Assembly: GCF_029193815.1 (NCBI RefSeq)
Contig: NZ_JARFVC010000013.1
Span: forward strand, 20,028-84,027
Origin: Cytobacillus sp. S13-E01
GTDB lineage: Bacteria > Bacillota > Bacilli > Bacillales > Bacillaceae_L
Direction: 5' to 3'
Length of the DNA: 64,000 bases
Made by a program: the position numbers and the translations under genes. Below are positions 27,602 to 34,968 of the stretch, piece by piece. Numbering within the stretch: the first letter of the stretch is position 1; each line of letters starts with the position of its first letter. Below the pieces are notes generated by a model. That model ran no database searches, had not been told where the DNA came from, and was given only the letters and a program-made list of their open reading frames with translations.

Positions 27602-28519
27602 ATGAAAAAATATATTGAATTATCTGCAGAGGTCCAACAAGCAAAAGAGGAAGGTAAAGCAATCGTTGCATTAGAATCAACGATTATTTCCCATGGTATG
27701 CCTTATCCTCAAAACGTAAAAATGGCTCGTGAAGTTGAACAAATTGTTCGTGATAATGGTGCAGTTCCAGCAACAATTGCAATCATTGAGGGGAAAATTA
27801 AGATTGGTTTAACAGATGATGAATTAGAGTTATTTGGTAAAAGCTCGGATGTAGCTAAAGTATCAAGACGTGACTTAGCTCAAATTATCGCTTCAAAAAA
27901 ACTTGGTGCAACAACTGTTGCAACAACGATGATTTGTGCTGATTTAGCAGACATCAAAATCTTTGTAACAGGTGGTATTGGCGGGGTTCATAAAGGTGCA
28001 GAAACTACTATGGATATTTCAGCAGACCTTGAAGAATTAGCTCAAACAGATGTAGCTGTAATTTGTGCAGGAGCCAAGTCAATCCTGGATTTAGCTCTTA
28101 CTCTTGAATACCTTGAAACTAAAGGAGTTCCTGTCATTGGATTTGAAACTGAGTGCTTGCCAGCATTCTATACAAGAAAAAGTGAACATCAATTAAACTT
28201 CTCTACTGATTCGATCGATGTTATTGCTGAAACATTAAAAACTAAATGGGAATTAAACCTTAAGGGTGGAGCAGTAATCGCTAATCCAATTCCTGAAGAG
28301 TATGCGATGGATGAAGACTATATCAATGGAATTATCGATCAAGCCATCAAAGAAGCAGAAGAAAATCATATTATTGGTAAGGATAGTACCCCATTCCTGC
28401 TGGGAAAAATCAAAGAATTAACTGGTGGTAAAAGCCTTGATGCCAATATAGAATTAGTAAAACACAATGCTAAAGTAGGATCCCAAATCGCAGTTAGTTT
28501 CAACAACAAAACAAAGTAA
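27602..28519 (+). CDS. psuG: Pseudouridine-5'-phosphate glycosidase
   Basis: A 305-residue PsuG/IndA-family enzyme that reversibly cleaves the C-glycosidic bond of pseudouridine 5'-phosphate to uracil and ribose 5-phosphate. Visible family blocks are [50 protein letters not shown] (catalytic Lys and Asp regions) and [11 protein letters not shown]. Full length, no interruption. It abuts psuK without spacing, has no separate promoter, and is followed by a terminator. There is no adjacent nucleoside transporter, so pseudouridine may come from RNA turnover or a permease elsewhere. Confidence 0.95.
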   Translation: MKKYIELSAEVQQAKEEGKAIVALESTIISHGMPYPQNVKMAREVEQIVRDNGAVPATIAIIEGKIKIGLTDDELELFGKSSDVAKVSRRDLAQIIASKKLGATTVATTMICADLADIKIFVTGGIGGVHKGAETTMDISADLEELAQTDVAVICAGAKSILDLALTLEYLETKGVPVIGFETECLPAFYTRKSEHQLNFSTDSIDVIAETLKTKWELNLKGGAVIANPIPEEYAMDEDYINGIIDQAIKEAEENHIIGKDSTPFLLGKIKELTGGKSLDANIELVKHNAKVGSQIAVSFNNKTK

Positions 28520-28591
28520 TACTATAATGAATTCATAGATAGGATTAACTCAACTTCTATAAAGTTAAGTAATAAGTATACCAAAGAATCT

Positions 28592-28638
28592 AAAATGCCC
28601 TTACAATCACTAAAAAATTGTTGGGCATTTTTTGCTTT
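28592..28638 (+). terminator. psuK-psuG terminator
   Basis: AAATGCCC-TTACAAT pairs with ATTGTT-GGGCATTT and is followed by TTTTTGCTTTT. Confidence 0.85.
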
Positions 28639-28995
28639 TATAAGAAGGGGAAGTATTTTGTACTTAATGGCATTAAAATTCCCTCTTTTCCTACTATTAT
28701 CTCTCAATCTATTTTAGTGAACCCGACTATTTTTCGTAATTTAGAGGAAGTAATTTTTTATTTTCACCCCCAAATAGTTCTTCATTTGTACTATATATAC
28801 GCAAATATTTTCGTGAAACAACTTATTTCACCCATAGAGGTAATAATACACTTTTAGTAGAATTAAGTTTAATAAGAGTACAAGAAATATCCCTTCGTCC
28901 CACAGTAAAAAGTCAAAATAGTATAACAATTATGTGGAATATAATGGTATATTAGTACTATGCAAATTTTTACTAATATAAGGAGTGTGGAAAGA
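28639..28995. other. Intergenic region, no gene seen
   Basis: AT-rich DNA. A 79-codon frame at 28618-28857 begins inside the psuG terminator and has no ribosome site; it is not credible. GTATATTAGTACTAT at about 28946-28960 may contain the -10 region for the next gene. Confidence 0.5.
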
Positions 28996-30363
28996 ATGTT
29001 TAGTTTACTAGAAAAGCAGGTAGGTAGTCGCTTATTACTTCCAAATGATGATCAATATGAAAATACTCGAAAAGTCTGGAATGCTGTAATTGATAAAAAG
29101 CCAGCAGCCATCGTAGTATGTGAATCAGAAGAGGATGTAGTTGCAGCTGTAAGCTTTGCGAAGGAAAATGAATTGTCTATCTCAGTTCGAGGTGGAGGGC
29201 ACCATGTTGGTGGCTTTGCCGTTTGTGAAGGTGGGTTGATGATTGATTTATCACAAATGAGAAAAGTAGTCGTGGATGAATCTAGAAATGTAGCACTAGT
29301 CGAAGGTGGAGCTACACTTGGAGATATCGATTTTGAGACACAAAAATATGGGTTAGCCGTACCTACTGGAACAGTTTCAAAAACAGGTGTTGCCGGTCTT
29401 GCTTTAAATGGTGGGCTAGGTTATTTAAGAGGCAAATATGGGTTAACATCCGATAATATCGTTGGTGCAAAAATCGTTACTGCAGACGGAGTGGCTCTTG
29501 ATGTGGATGAACAAAACCATCCAGATCTTTTTTGGGCGATTCGTGGGGGAGGCGGTAATTTTGGTATCGTAACAAAATTTGAATTTGCTCTACATAAAGT
29601 AGGACCTGAAGTGTTTGCCCTAAATGTTATGTACGATCATAAGGACGCAAAGGAAATCTTACAAAAGGCACAAGCATTTCTAGCACAAGCCCCTGATGAA
29701 GCCGTTTCGATTAATATAACAGCAACCGTATTACCACCTGCTCCATTTTTACCTGAATTCTTACATTTTAAAAAGGTTATTATGTTTACAGGAATATACG
29801 TAGGAGATGCAATAGAAGGTGAAGCCATCCTTCAACCACTTCGAGAATTAGCAGAACCGCTCGTTGATCAAACAGGTGTTGTACCATTTGCAGACTATCA
29901 AAAGACACTAGATCCAATGGTACCAGACCATGTTCGCGTCTACGGGACTTCTCTGTACTTTGATGTGTTAACAGATGAAGTTATTGATCAGCTTCTTTAT
30001 AAACTAGACAATGCACCTGCACCAAGTTATCTTGTTCAACTATGGGCGCTTGGTGGACAAATGAATCGAGTGCCTGCAACTACGACTCCATTTGCGATAA
30101 GAGATGCAAAGTTTGTGCTATTAGTTGATATGATGGCAATGGCTGGGGATGACGATGTATGTAAACAATACATTGATTCTGTATATGGTGGATTACTAGA
30201 ATTCTCTCATAAAAAAGCATCATACCTAAATGGAATTGACTCAAATGAAGATGCAACAACTAACGCATTCCAAGAAAACTATGAAAAATTAACTCAGATA
30301 AAGAAAAAGTATGATCCTGAAAATCGTTTCCGTCACAACCATAATATTAAACCAATTAAATAG
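28996..30363 (+). CDS. FAD-binding oxidoreductase of the berberine-bridge-enzyme type
   Basis: A 455-residue protein with an FAD_binding_4 domain: the RGGGHHVGGFAVCEGG block carries the histidine expected for covalent FAD attachment, then GGATLGDIDFETQKYG, TGVAGLALNGGLG and RGGGGNFGIVTKF. The C-terminal BBE motif NRFRHNHNI is also present. Such enzymes oxidise sugars, alcohols or secondary metabolites. ATG 28996 follows AAGGAGTGTGG and is preferred to ATG 28960. A degenerate fragment of this gene (codons about 25-60) lies at 38939-39045, so part of it was copied. A terminator follows. Confidence 0.88.
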   Translation: MFSLLEKQVGSRLLLPNDDQYENTRKVWNAVIDKKPAAIVVCESEEDVVAAVSFAKENELSISVRGGGHHVGGFAVCEGGLMIDLSQMRKVVVDESRNVALVEGGATLGDIDFETQKYGLAVPTGTVSKTGVAGLALNGGLGYLRGKYGLTSDNIVGAKIVTADGVALDVDEQNHPDLFWAIRGGGGNFGIVTKFEFALHKVGPEVFALNVMYDHKDAKEILQKAQAFLAQAPDEAVSINITATVLPPAPFLPEFLHFKKVIMFTGIYVGDAIEGEAILQPLRELAEPLVDQTGVVPFADYQKTLDPMVPDHVRVYGTSLYFDVLTDEVIDQLLYKLDNAPAPSYLVQLWALGGQMNRVPATTTPFAIRDAKFVLLVDMMAMAGDDDVCKQYIDSVYGGLLEFSHKKASYLNGIDSNEDATTNAFQENYEKLTQIKKKYDPENRFRHNHNIKPIK

Positions 30364-30399
30364 AATCTTTTAGATTAAAAACCGAATATAACCGCTAAT

Positions 30400-30431
30400 A
30401 ATAAGGAGCTTACGACCGACCTTATTGTTTT
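30400..30431 (+). terminator. Terminator of the FAD oxidoreductase gene
   Basis: AATAAGG (30400-30406) and CCTTATT (30420-30426) form a 7-bp stem followed by GTTTTT. Confidence 0.7.
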
Positions 30432-30488
30432 TACGACTAAGTAATAGTAAAATTTTAACCAAAACAGAATTTGGTTAGGATGAGTAGT

Positions 30489-31241
30489 TTGACATTTGAA
30501 GAAATTATGAAACAGCTTGAGGAATTAGGTTCAGAACAAACAAAACAGATCTATTTGAACCATGGTGTAAAGGAGCCTTATTTTGGCGTTAAAATAGGGG
30601 ATTTAAAAAAGCTTGTGAAGTATGTAAAAAAGGATCATGAGTTGGCAAAAAGATTATTTAACTCCGGAAATCATGATGCTATGTATTTAGCCGGTCTATC
30701 TGTGAATCCGAAGCTCCTTTCAAAAGAGACATTGCAGGATTGGGTAAAAAAAGCATATTGGTATATGGTTGCAGAATACACAGTCGCTCAAGCTGCGGCT
30801 GAAAGTGAGTATGCGCTTGAATTGGCAAAAGAGTGGATGAATTCTGACGAAGAAATGACTGCAGTTGCTGGCTGGAGTGCTTATTCAAACTATCTATCAA
30901 TTACCCCTGATGATAGGCTAGATCTATCTGAAATAAGAGATTTGCTAGCCAATGTGAAAGATTCCATCCATGATGAGCGTAACCGAGTAAGGTACGTTAT
31001 GAATGGATTTGTCATTTCAGTTGGTTCGTATGTACCAGAATTAACAGAGGAAGCAAAGCAAGTAGCAGAATCAATTGGAAAAGTACATGTTGATGTTGGG
31101 AATACGGCTTGTAAGGTACCACTTGCATCCGACTATATTAACAAAATCGTAGAGAAGAATAGGGTAGGCGCCAAACGAAAAACGTTGTATTTGCTAATTC
31201 TTATTAGATATAAAAAAATGACATACCACCTACATAGATAA
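30489..31241 (+). CDS. DNA alkylation repair protein (second AlkD-like paralogue)
   Basis: A protein of about 250 residues of the same family as the gene at 17827-18534. TTG 30489 is proposed as start: it gives MTFEEIMKQLEELGSEQ, which aligns end to end with MDFEMVMQELEALGSER of the paralogue, and AGGA lies nine bases upstream; ATG 30480 has the AGGA directly abutting. Conserved GNHDAMYLAG, AGWSAYSNY and NGFVISVGSYV blocks are present. The last 20 residues are unlike the family ending (usually KKRKTARC) and the stop codon lies inside the terminator stem, indicating loss of the original stop. Confidence 0.82.
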   Translation: MTFEEIMKQLEELGSEQTKQIYLNHGVKEPYFGVKIGDLKKLVKYVKKDHELAKRLFNSGNHDAMYLAGLSVNPKLLSKETLQDWVKKAYWYMVAEYTVAQAAAESEYALELAKEWMNSDEEMTAVAGWSAYSNYLSITPDDRLDLSEIRDLLANVKDSIHDERNRVRYVMNGFVISVGSYVPELTEEAKQVAESIGKVHVDVGNTACKVPLASDYINKIVEKNRVGAKRKTLYLLILIRYKKMTYHLHR

Positions 31242-31260
31242 TGTGTGTAGGTGGTATTTT
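31223..31260 (+). terminator. Terminator overlapping the end of the alkylation repair gene
   Basis: ATACCACCTACA (31223-31234) pairs perfectly with TGTAGGTGGTAT (31246-31257), followed by TTTTG. The left arm and loop are coding (HLHR-stop). Confidence 0.85.
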
Positions 31261-31334
31261 GTTGTAGGATGTGTCAAAAAACAAAGAGGTCCTTTCATCA
31301 AGAACTCCTTACAGTTTCGTGCACGTTTAAGAAA

Positions 31335-31575
31335 AAAGCCCTCTCGTCTGGTATTTCGGAGCTCAATCCCTTCAACCGCTTGGCTTACGGCCCATTAGTT
31401 AACTGTCTACGCTTTTAAAAAAAGTATCAGTTACCTGCTACTCTCCAAGACTCGCTACGAGTGAGTGGCTAATTCTTTCTCGGTGGGAATCCAGCCCGCT
31501 ATATAATGCGACCTTGCTCGGTCGCTCGGACAATGGACCTGTCCCTTCGTCCCCTGGGTTCCTCCCTGAATTTTT
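31335..31575 (-). ncRNA. Structured RNA resembling a HEARO/IscB omega-RNA, without an IscB gene
   Basis: A GC-rich, open-reading-frame-free island between a terminator and a toxin-antitoxin operon. Read on the minus strand it contains hairpins GGACA/TGTCC (31528-31544), GCGACC/GGTCGC (31508-31525) and ACTCG-TAG-CGAGT (31450-31462), the last directly preceded by AGCCACTC. It then has GGAGAGTAGCAGGTAACTG and a long 3' arm. The order of a TTCCC stem, AAAGA, AGCCACTC, a hairpin and TGGA...GTAG...AGGTAACTG resembles HEARO RNAs (the guide RNA of IscB nucleases) as I remember them. No IscB or TnpB reading frame lies nearby. Alternatives are a remnant of a group II intron or another unlisted ribozyme-like RNA. 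Confidence 0.45.
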
Positions 31576-31655
31576 TGTCAAACCATACCTGACTAGTTAT
31601 GTTATCTCCTTATTGTATAAGTTATAATAAACAATAAAGGAGATGATAAAATAAA

Positions 31656-31877
31656 ATGGCAATAAAAAGAGAAGATATTTACAAATTAATTGAAACGGTA
31701 CCCGATGAAAAATTATCAGATCTTGTTAGGTTAATTAAGCCCTTAACAATACCTAAAGCTGAGCCTACAAGGGATGAAGTTGAGGCAATTAAAGAAGCTC
31801 GGAAGGAATATGAAAGTGGTGAGACAGTTGCTTACACAATAGACGAATTACGAAAGGAATTTTTGGATAATGAGTAG
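31656..31877 (+). CDS. Antitoxin of a RelE-type toxin-antitoxin pair
   Basis: A 73-residue, highly charged protein with a helical N-terminus (KREDIYKLIETVPDEKLSDLV) and a C-terminal tail EAIKEARKEYESGETVAYTI that resembles the toxin-binding part of RelB/Phd-like antitoxins in Bacilli. The ribosome site is AAAGGAGATG. Its end overlaps the toxin start by eight bases. It would both neutralise the toxin and repress the operon. Confidence 0.82.
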   Translation: MAIKREDIYKLIETVPDEKLSDLVRLIKPLTIPKAEPTRDEVEAIKEARKEYESGETVAYTIDELRKEFLDNE

Positions 31878-32139
31878 ATACTTACTAGAATTATCTAAGA
31901 GCTCAAAAAAATTCCTTACTAAAAGTGATAGAGTTACAAGGGAACCGATAATTAATGTATTACACGCTCTCACTGAAAATCCATTTTCATATCCAGGAAT
32001 CGTGAAACTATCTGGGTATGAAGATACATATAGGGTTAGAGTTGGTAAATACAGGATAATTTATCAAGTATTTGATGAAAAACTTTTAATTTTTATACAA
32101 GATATTGATAGTCGCGGGGATATTTATAAACACCTATAA
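31870..32139 (+). CDS. RelE/ParE superfamily toxin
   Basis: An 89-residue protein with the RelE/ParE fold pattern: N-terminal helix pair (SSKKFLTKSDRVTREPI), then KLSGYEDTYRVRVGKYRIIYQV and IFIQDIDSRGDIYKHL. The RVRVGKYRIIYQV strand and terminal DIDSRGDIY are typical of RelE mRNA interferases of the YafQ/RelE group. ATG 31870 overlaps the antitoxin stop, so the two are coupled. The sequence is intact, unlike the MNT-HEPN pair upstream. Confidence 0.88.
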   Translation: MSRYLLELSKSSKKFLTKSDRVTREPIINVLHALTENPFSYPGIVKLSGYEDTYRVRVGKYRIIYQVFDEKLLIFIQDIDSRGDIYKHL

Positions 32140-32213
32140 GTACGACTTTATTCACTTGCTTTAACAGCAAATGAATTTTTATCTTTAGAATCAAACTTCA
32201 ATCTAATCTTTTT

Positions 32214-32378
32214 TCAACTTAAATTAGCTAGAACTTCTATAAGTTCCTCTAGATGAACTACTTTTTCCCTCAACCCGTATCTTTCCAAAATCATATTATG
32301 GCTAGCTTCGAACATTAACACTTGATCACAGTTTTGGGTAAGTGTTATATGTCTATAAGTGGTTTGGTCATATGTTAA
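32214..32378 (-). pseudogene. C-terminal relic of an unidentified protein
   Basis: Minus-strand frame of about 54 codons ending at TGA 32214-32216. It includes CDQVLMFEASHNMILERYG and LREKVVHLEELIEVLANL, with clear protein-like composition but no start. It resembles the end of a small NTPase/kinase-like protein; the rest has been replaced by the promoter of the two-component system. Confidence 0.5.
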
Positions 32379-32417
32379 ATTAAAATTAATTAAATTTTAA
32401 CCTAGGAGAAACTAAAA

Positions 32418-33122
32418 ATGGAAAAAATTATGATCGTTGAAGATGATATAAAAATTGCAGACTATTTATGCTCCTATATAGAAAAATACGGATATGAAGT
32501 CAATATTGCCACAAATTTTGAAAATATAATGGCCACATTTCGTGATGTTCAACCCAATCTGCTATTACTAGATATTAATCTCCCAAGTTATGACGGATAT
32601 TATTGGTGTAGGCAAGTAAGAAAAGAGTCCATTTGTCCAGTGATCTTCATTTCGGCTCGAACAGGTGAGATGGATCAGGTTATGGCATTAGAAAATGGAG
32701 GGGATGATTTTATTATGAAGCCATTTCATCCTGATATTGTCATGGCAAAAATCCGAAGTCAGCTACACCGTGCCTACGGGGAATATGCGTCTAAAATTGA
32801 GGAAAGAAAGCTTATCCTAGAAGGATTGACCTTATATCCGGAACGATTGGAACTTCGATTTGGAAATGAAGTGACACAATTAACAAAAAAAGAAACAGAT
32901 GTTATCGAAAGTTTACTCGAGCGTTATCCTCGTGTGGCTGGCCGGCAAGATTTGTTGGAAAAGCTTTGGGATGATCAAGTTTATGTTGATGAAAATACAT
33001 TGAATGTGAATATGACGCGCGTTCGGAAAAAGTTTCAAGAGATAGGGATTGAAGATGCTGTGGAAACGGTTAGAGGAGCAGGATATCGTATACGCACTAC
33101 ATGGAAAAAGGGGGAAGTATGA
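32418..33122 (+). CDS. BceR-type OmpR family response regulator
   Basis: A 234-residue protein with a receiver domain (acidic pair VEDD, phosphoacceptor Asp in LLLLDINLPSYDG, Lys in IMKPFHPD) and an OmpR winged-helix effector (TKKETDVIESLLERYP, VRGAGYRIR). The segment GYYWCRQVRKE is typical of BceR/PsdR-type regulators. It overlaps the histidine kinase gene by four bases and lies 1 kb before a BceAB-type transporter. In this family the transporter itself senses antimicrobial peptides and signals through kinase and regulator to raise its own expression. Confidence 0.9.
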   Translation: MEKIMIVEDDIKIADYLCSYIEKYGYEVNIATNFENIMATFRDVQPNLLLLDINLPSYDGYYWCRQVRKESICPVIFISARTGEMDQVMALENGGDDFIMKPFHPDIVMAKIRSQLHRAYGEYASKIEERKLILEGLTLYPERLELRFGNEVTQLTKKETDVIESLLERYPRVAGRQDLLEKLWDDQVYVDENTLNVNMTRVRKKFQEIGIEDAVETVRGAGYRIRTTWKKGEV

Positions 33123-34120
33123 AATTATTTCTTCGTGAGCATTTATTACTCATAGTGATTCAACTCAGCCAATGTGTAATCATTCCTATACTATTTTGGC
33201 TAGATGGATACCGGGGTATCGGTGTAATTATATACAGTATTTTTCTATCTCTAGTCGTAATTTCGGTATTTCTTATCTATCAATTCGTTAGTAGGAAAAA
33301 CCTTTACCAAAGGTTACAGAATCCTATGGGAACCCTGGATGGATCGTTAGAAACTACCGAAGGGACACCACTATCAGAAGCACTCAATCAATTACTTACT
33401 ACACAGTATAGTTTGTATCGTGAAGAACTTCAAAAAGCAGAAGACAGACAGGATGAGCATTTGTTATATATGGACCGATGGGTTCATCAAATGAAAACAC
33501 CACTATCTGTAATTGAATTAACTGCACAAACACTCGATGAGCCTGAATCGTCTAGCATTCGTGAGGAAACAGAACGAATGCGAAATGGCCTGAATACTGT
33601 CCTCTATATGGCAAGACTCCGTACCATTGAAGAGGATTTTCAGATTAAGCCAGTCACTCTTTCCAAATTAGTACATGAAGTGAATCAGGAGAACAAGCGT
33701 TTTTACATACGTAGTGAAGTGTATCCACAATTAAATGAAGAAAAACCAGGCATAGCAGTTGAGACTGATGAGAAGTGGCTATTCTTCCTTTTAACACAAT
33801 TGGTACATAATGCAGTTAAATACTCTACCGGAAAAACAAAGCATCTTGTCATATCTATTTATGAAAGGTCAGGAGAATCAGTACTCGAGGTTAAGGACTT
33901 TGGAATTGGCATCCCCGTTGTGGACCAGAAACGCGTTTTTAATAAATTTTATACCGGTGAAAATGGCAGGAAATTTAGAGAATCAACAGGTATGGGCCTT
34001 TATTTGGTAAAAGAAGTCGCTGAAAGGCTAGAGCACGGCATTGAGTTGGAATCCGTGATTGGGGAGGGAACAACCGTCCGAATCATTTTTTCCAAAACCC
34101 AAAACCTTACATCCATGTAA
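33119..34120 (+). CDS. BceS-type intramembrane-sensing histidine kinase
   Basis: A 333-residue protein with two N-terminal membrane helices separated by very few residues (no real sensor domain), which is the hallmark of intramembrane-sensing kinases. The phosphoacceptor block reads WVHQMKTPLSVIELTAQ, followed by an ATP-binding domain with N box NAVKYS, G1 DFGIGI and G2 STGMGLYLVK. ATG 33119 overlaps the regulator stop (ATGA) and follows GGGGGAAG. It needs the adjacent BceAB-type transporter for stimulus perception according to what is known of the family. Confidence 0.9.
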   Translation: MKLFLREHLLLIVIQLSQCVIIPILFWLDGYRGIGVIIYSIFLSLVVISVFLIYQFVSRKNLYQRLQNPMGTLDGSLETTEGTPLSEALNQLLTTQYSLYREELQKAEDRQDEHLLYMDRWVHQMKTPLSVIELTAQTLDEPESSSIREETERMRNGLNTVLYMARLRTIEEDFQIKPVTLSKLVHEVNQENKRFYIRSEVYPQLNEEKPGIAVETDEKWLFFLLTQLVHNAVKYSTGKTKHLVISIYERSGESVLEVKDFGIGIPVVDQKRVFNKFYTGENGRKFRESTGMGLYLVKEVAERLEHGIELESVIGEGTTVRIIFSKTQNLTSM

Positions 34121-34206
34121 GACTCGTGAAAGCATAATCGATAGTTTAAAGCGATTTGCACCGACTATACTTGTTCTAAGAGATATTAGCAGAGGAGAAT
34201 GAGTAT

Positions 34207-34968
34207 ATGCTTAAACTTACAAAGGTAAGTAAGGTTTACGAAGGGAAAGTGGCTTACCGTGCCCTTACTGATATTAGTTTAGAAATAGAAAAAGGCGACT
34301 TTGTTGCCATTATGGGTCCATCCGGAAGTGGAAAAACAACACTAAATATTATTTCCACGAACGATGCACCGACTACAGGAGAAGTTGAAATCGAGGGGAA
34401 AACTCCACATACGCTGAAGAAAAATGACTTAGCTAAATTCCGTAGAAATGAACTAGGATTTATCTTTCAGGATTTCAATCTTCTGCATACATTGACCGTC
34501 GAAGAAAATATCGTATTACCGCTCACATTAGATGGTGCGAGTGTTAAAGACATGAAGGAAAAAGCGCATAAAATTGCTGAAAGTCTTGGTATTTCTTCAA
34601 TCATGACTAAACGCACGTACGAAATCTCTGGTGGTCAGGCACAGCGGGTAGCCATTGCAAGAGCAATGATTCATGAACCTAAGTTACTGTTAGCTGACGA
34701 ACCGACCGGGAATCTAGATTCGAAGGCCTCAAAGGATGTCATGACAATGCTTAAATCCATCAATGAGAAAGAAAAAACGAGCTTGTTAATGGTAACACAC
34801 GATCCACAAGCAGCAAGCTATTCAGACAGAGTTGTCTTTATCCGAGATGGTAAACTTCATTCCGAAATTCACCGTGGAGAGAGTAGGCAAGCATTTTTTC
34901 AGAAAATAATTGACATGCTTTCGTTGATGGGAGGCGATGGCAATGACTTTTCGTCAGTTCGCTTTTAA
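34207..34968 (+). CDS. BceA-type peptide-detoxification ABC transporter ATPase
   Basis: A 253-residue ATPase with Walker A GPSGSGKTT, Q-loop FIFQDFNLLHTL, signature ISGGQAQRVAIARA, Walker B LLLADEPTGNLDS and switch His in MVTHDP. The C-terminal FIRDGKLHSEIHRGESRQAFFQK is characteristic of BceA. After Walker A it reads TTLNIIST where relatives have TTLLN, so one residue is missing in the helix that follows the P-loop; this may or may not impair function. It overlaps the permease gene by 26 bases. Confidence 0.9.
   Translation: MLKLTKVSKVYEGKVAYRALTDISLEIEKGDFVAIMGPSGSGKTTLNIISTNDAPTTGEVEIEGKTPHTLKKNDLAKFRRNELGFIFQDFNLLHTLTVEENIVLPLTLDGASVKDMKEKAHKIAESLGISSIMTKRTYEISGGQAQRVAIARAMIHEPKLLLADEPTGNLDSKASKDVMTMLKSINEKEKTSLLMVTHDPQAASYSDRVVFIRDGKLHSEIHRGESRQAFFQKIIDMLSLMGGDGNDFSSVRF

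Noticed and set aside
28618..28857. 79-codon plus-strand frame
   Set aside because: It starts within the psuG terminator, has no ribosome site and an unlikely composition.
31262..31620. T-box or tRNA-like gene
   Set aside because: A CCAAGCGGTTGAAGG stretch on the minus strand recalls tRNA-Ser, but no acceptor stem, anticodon arm or T-arm of correct spacing can be formed, and there is no downstream synthetase or amino-acid gene.
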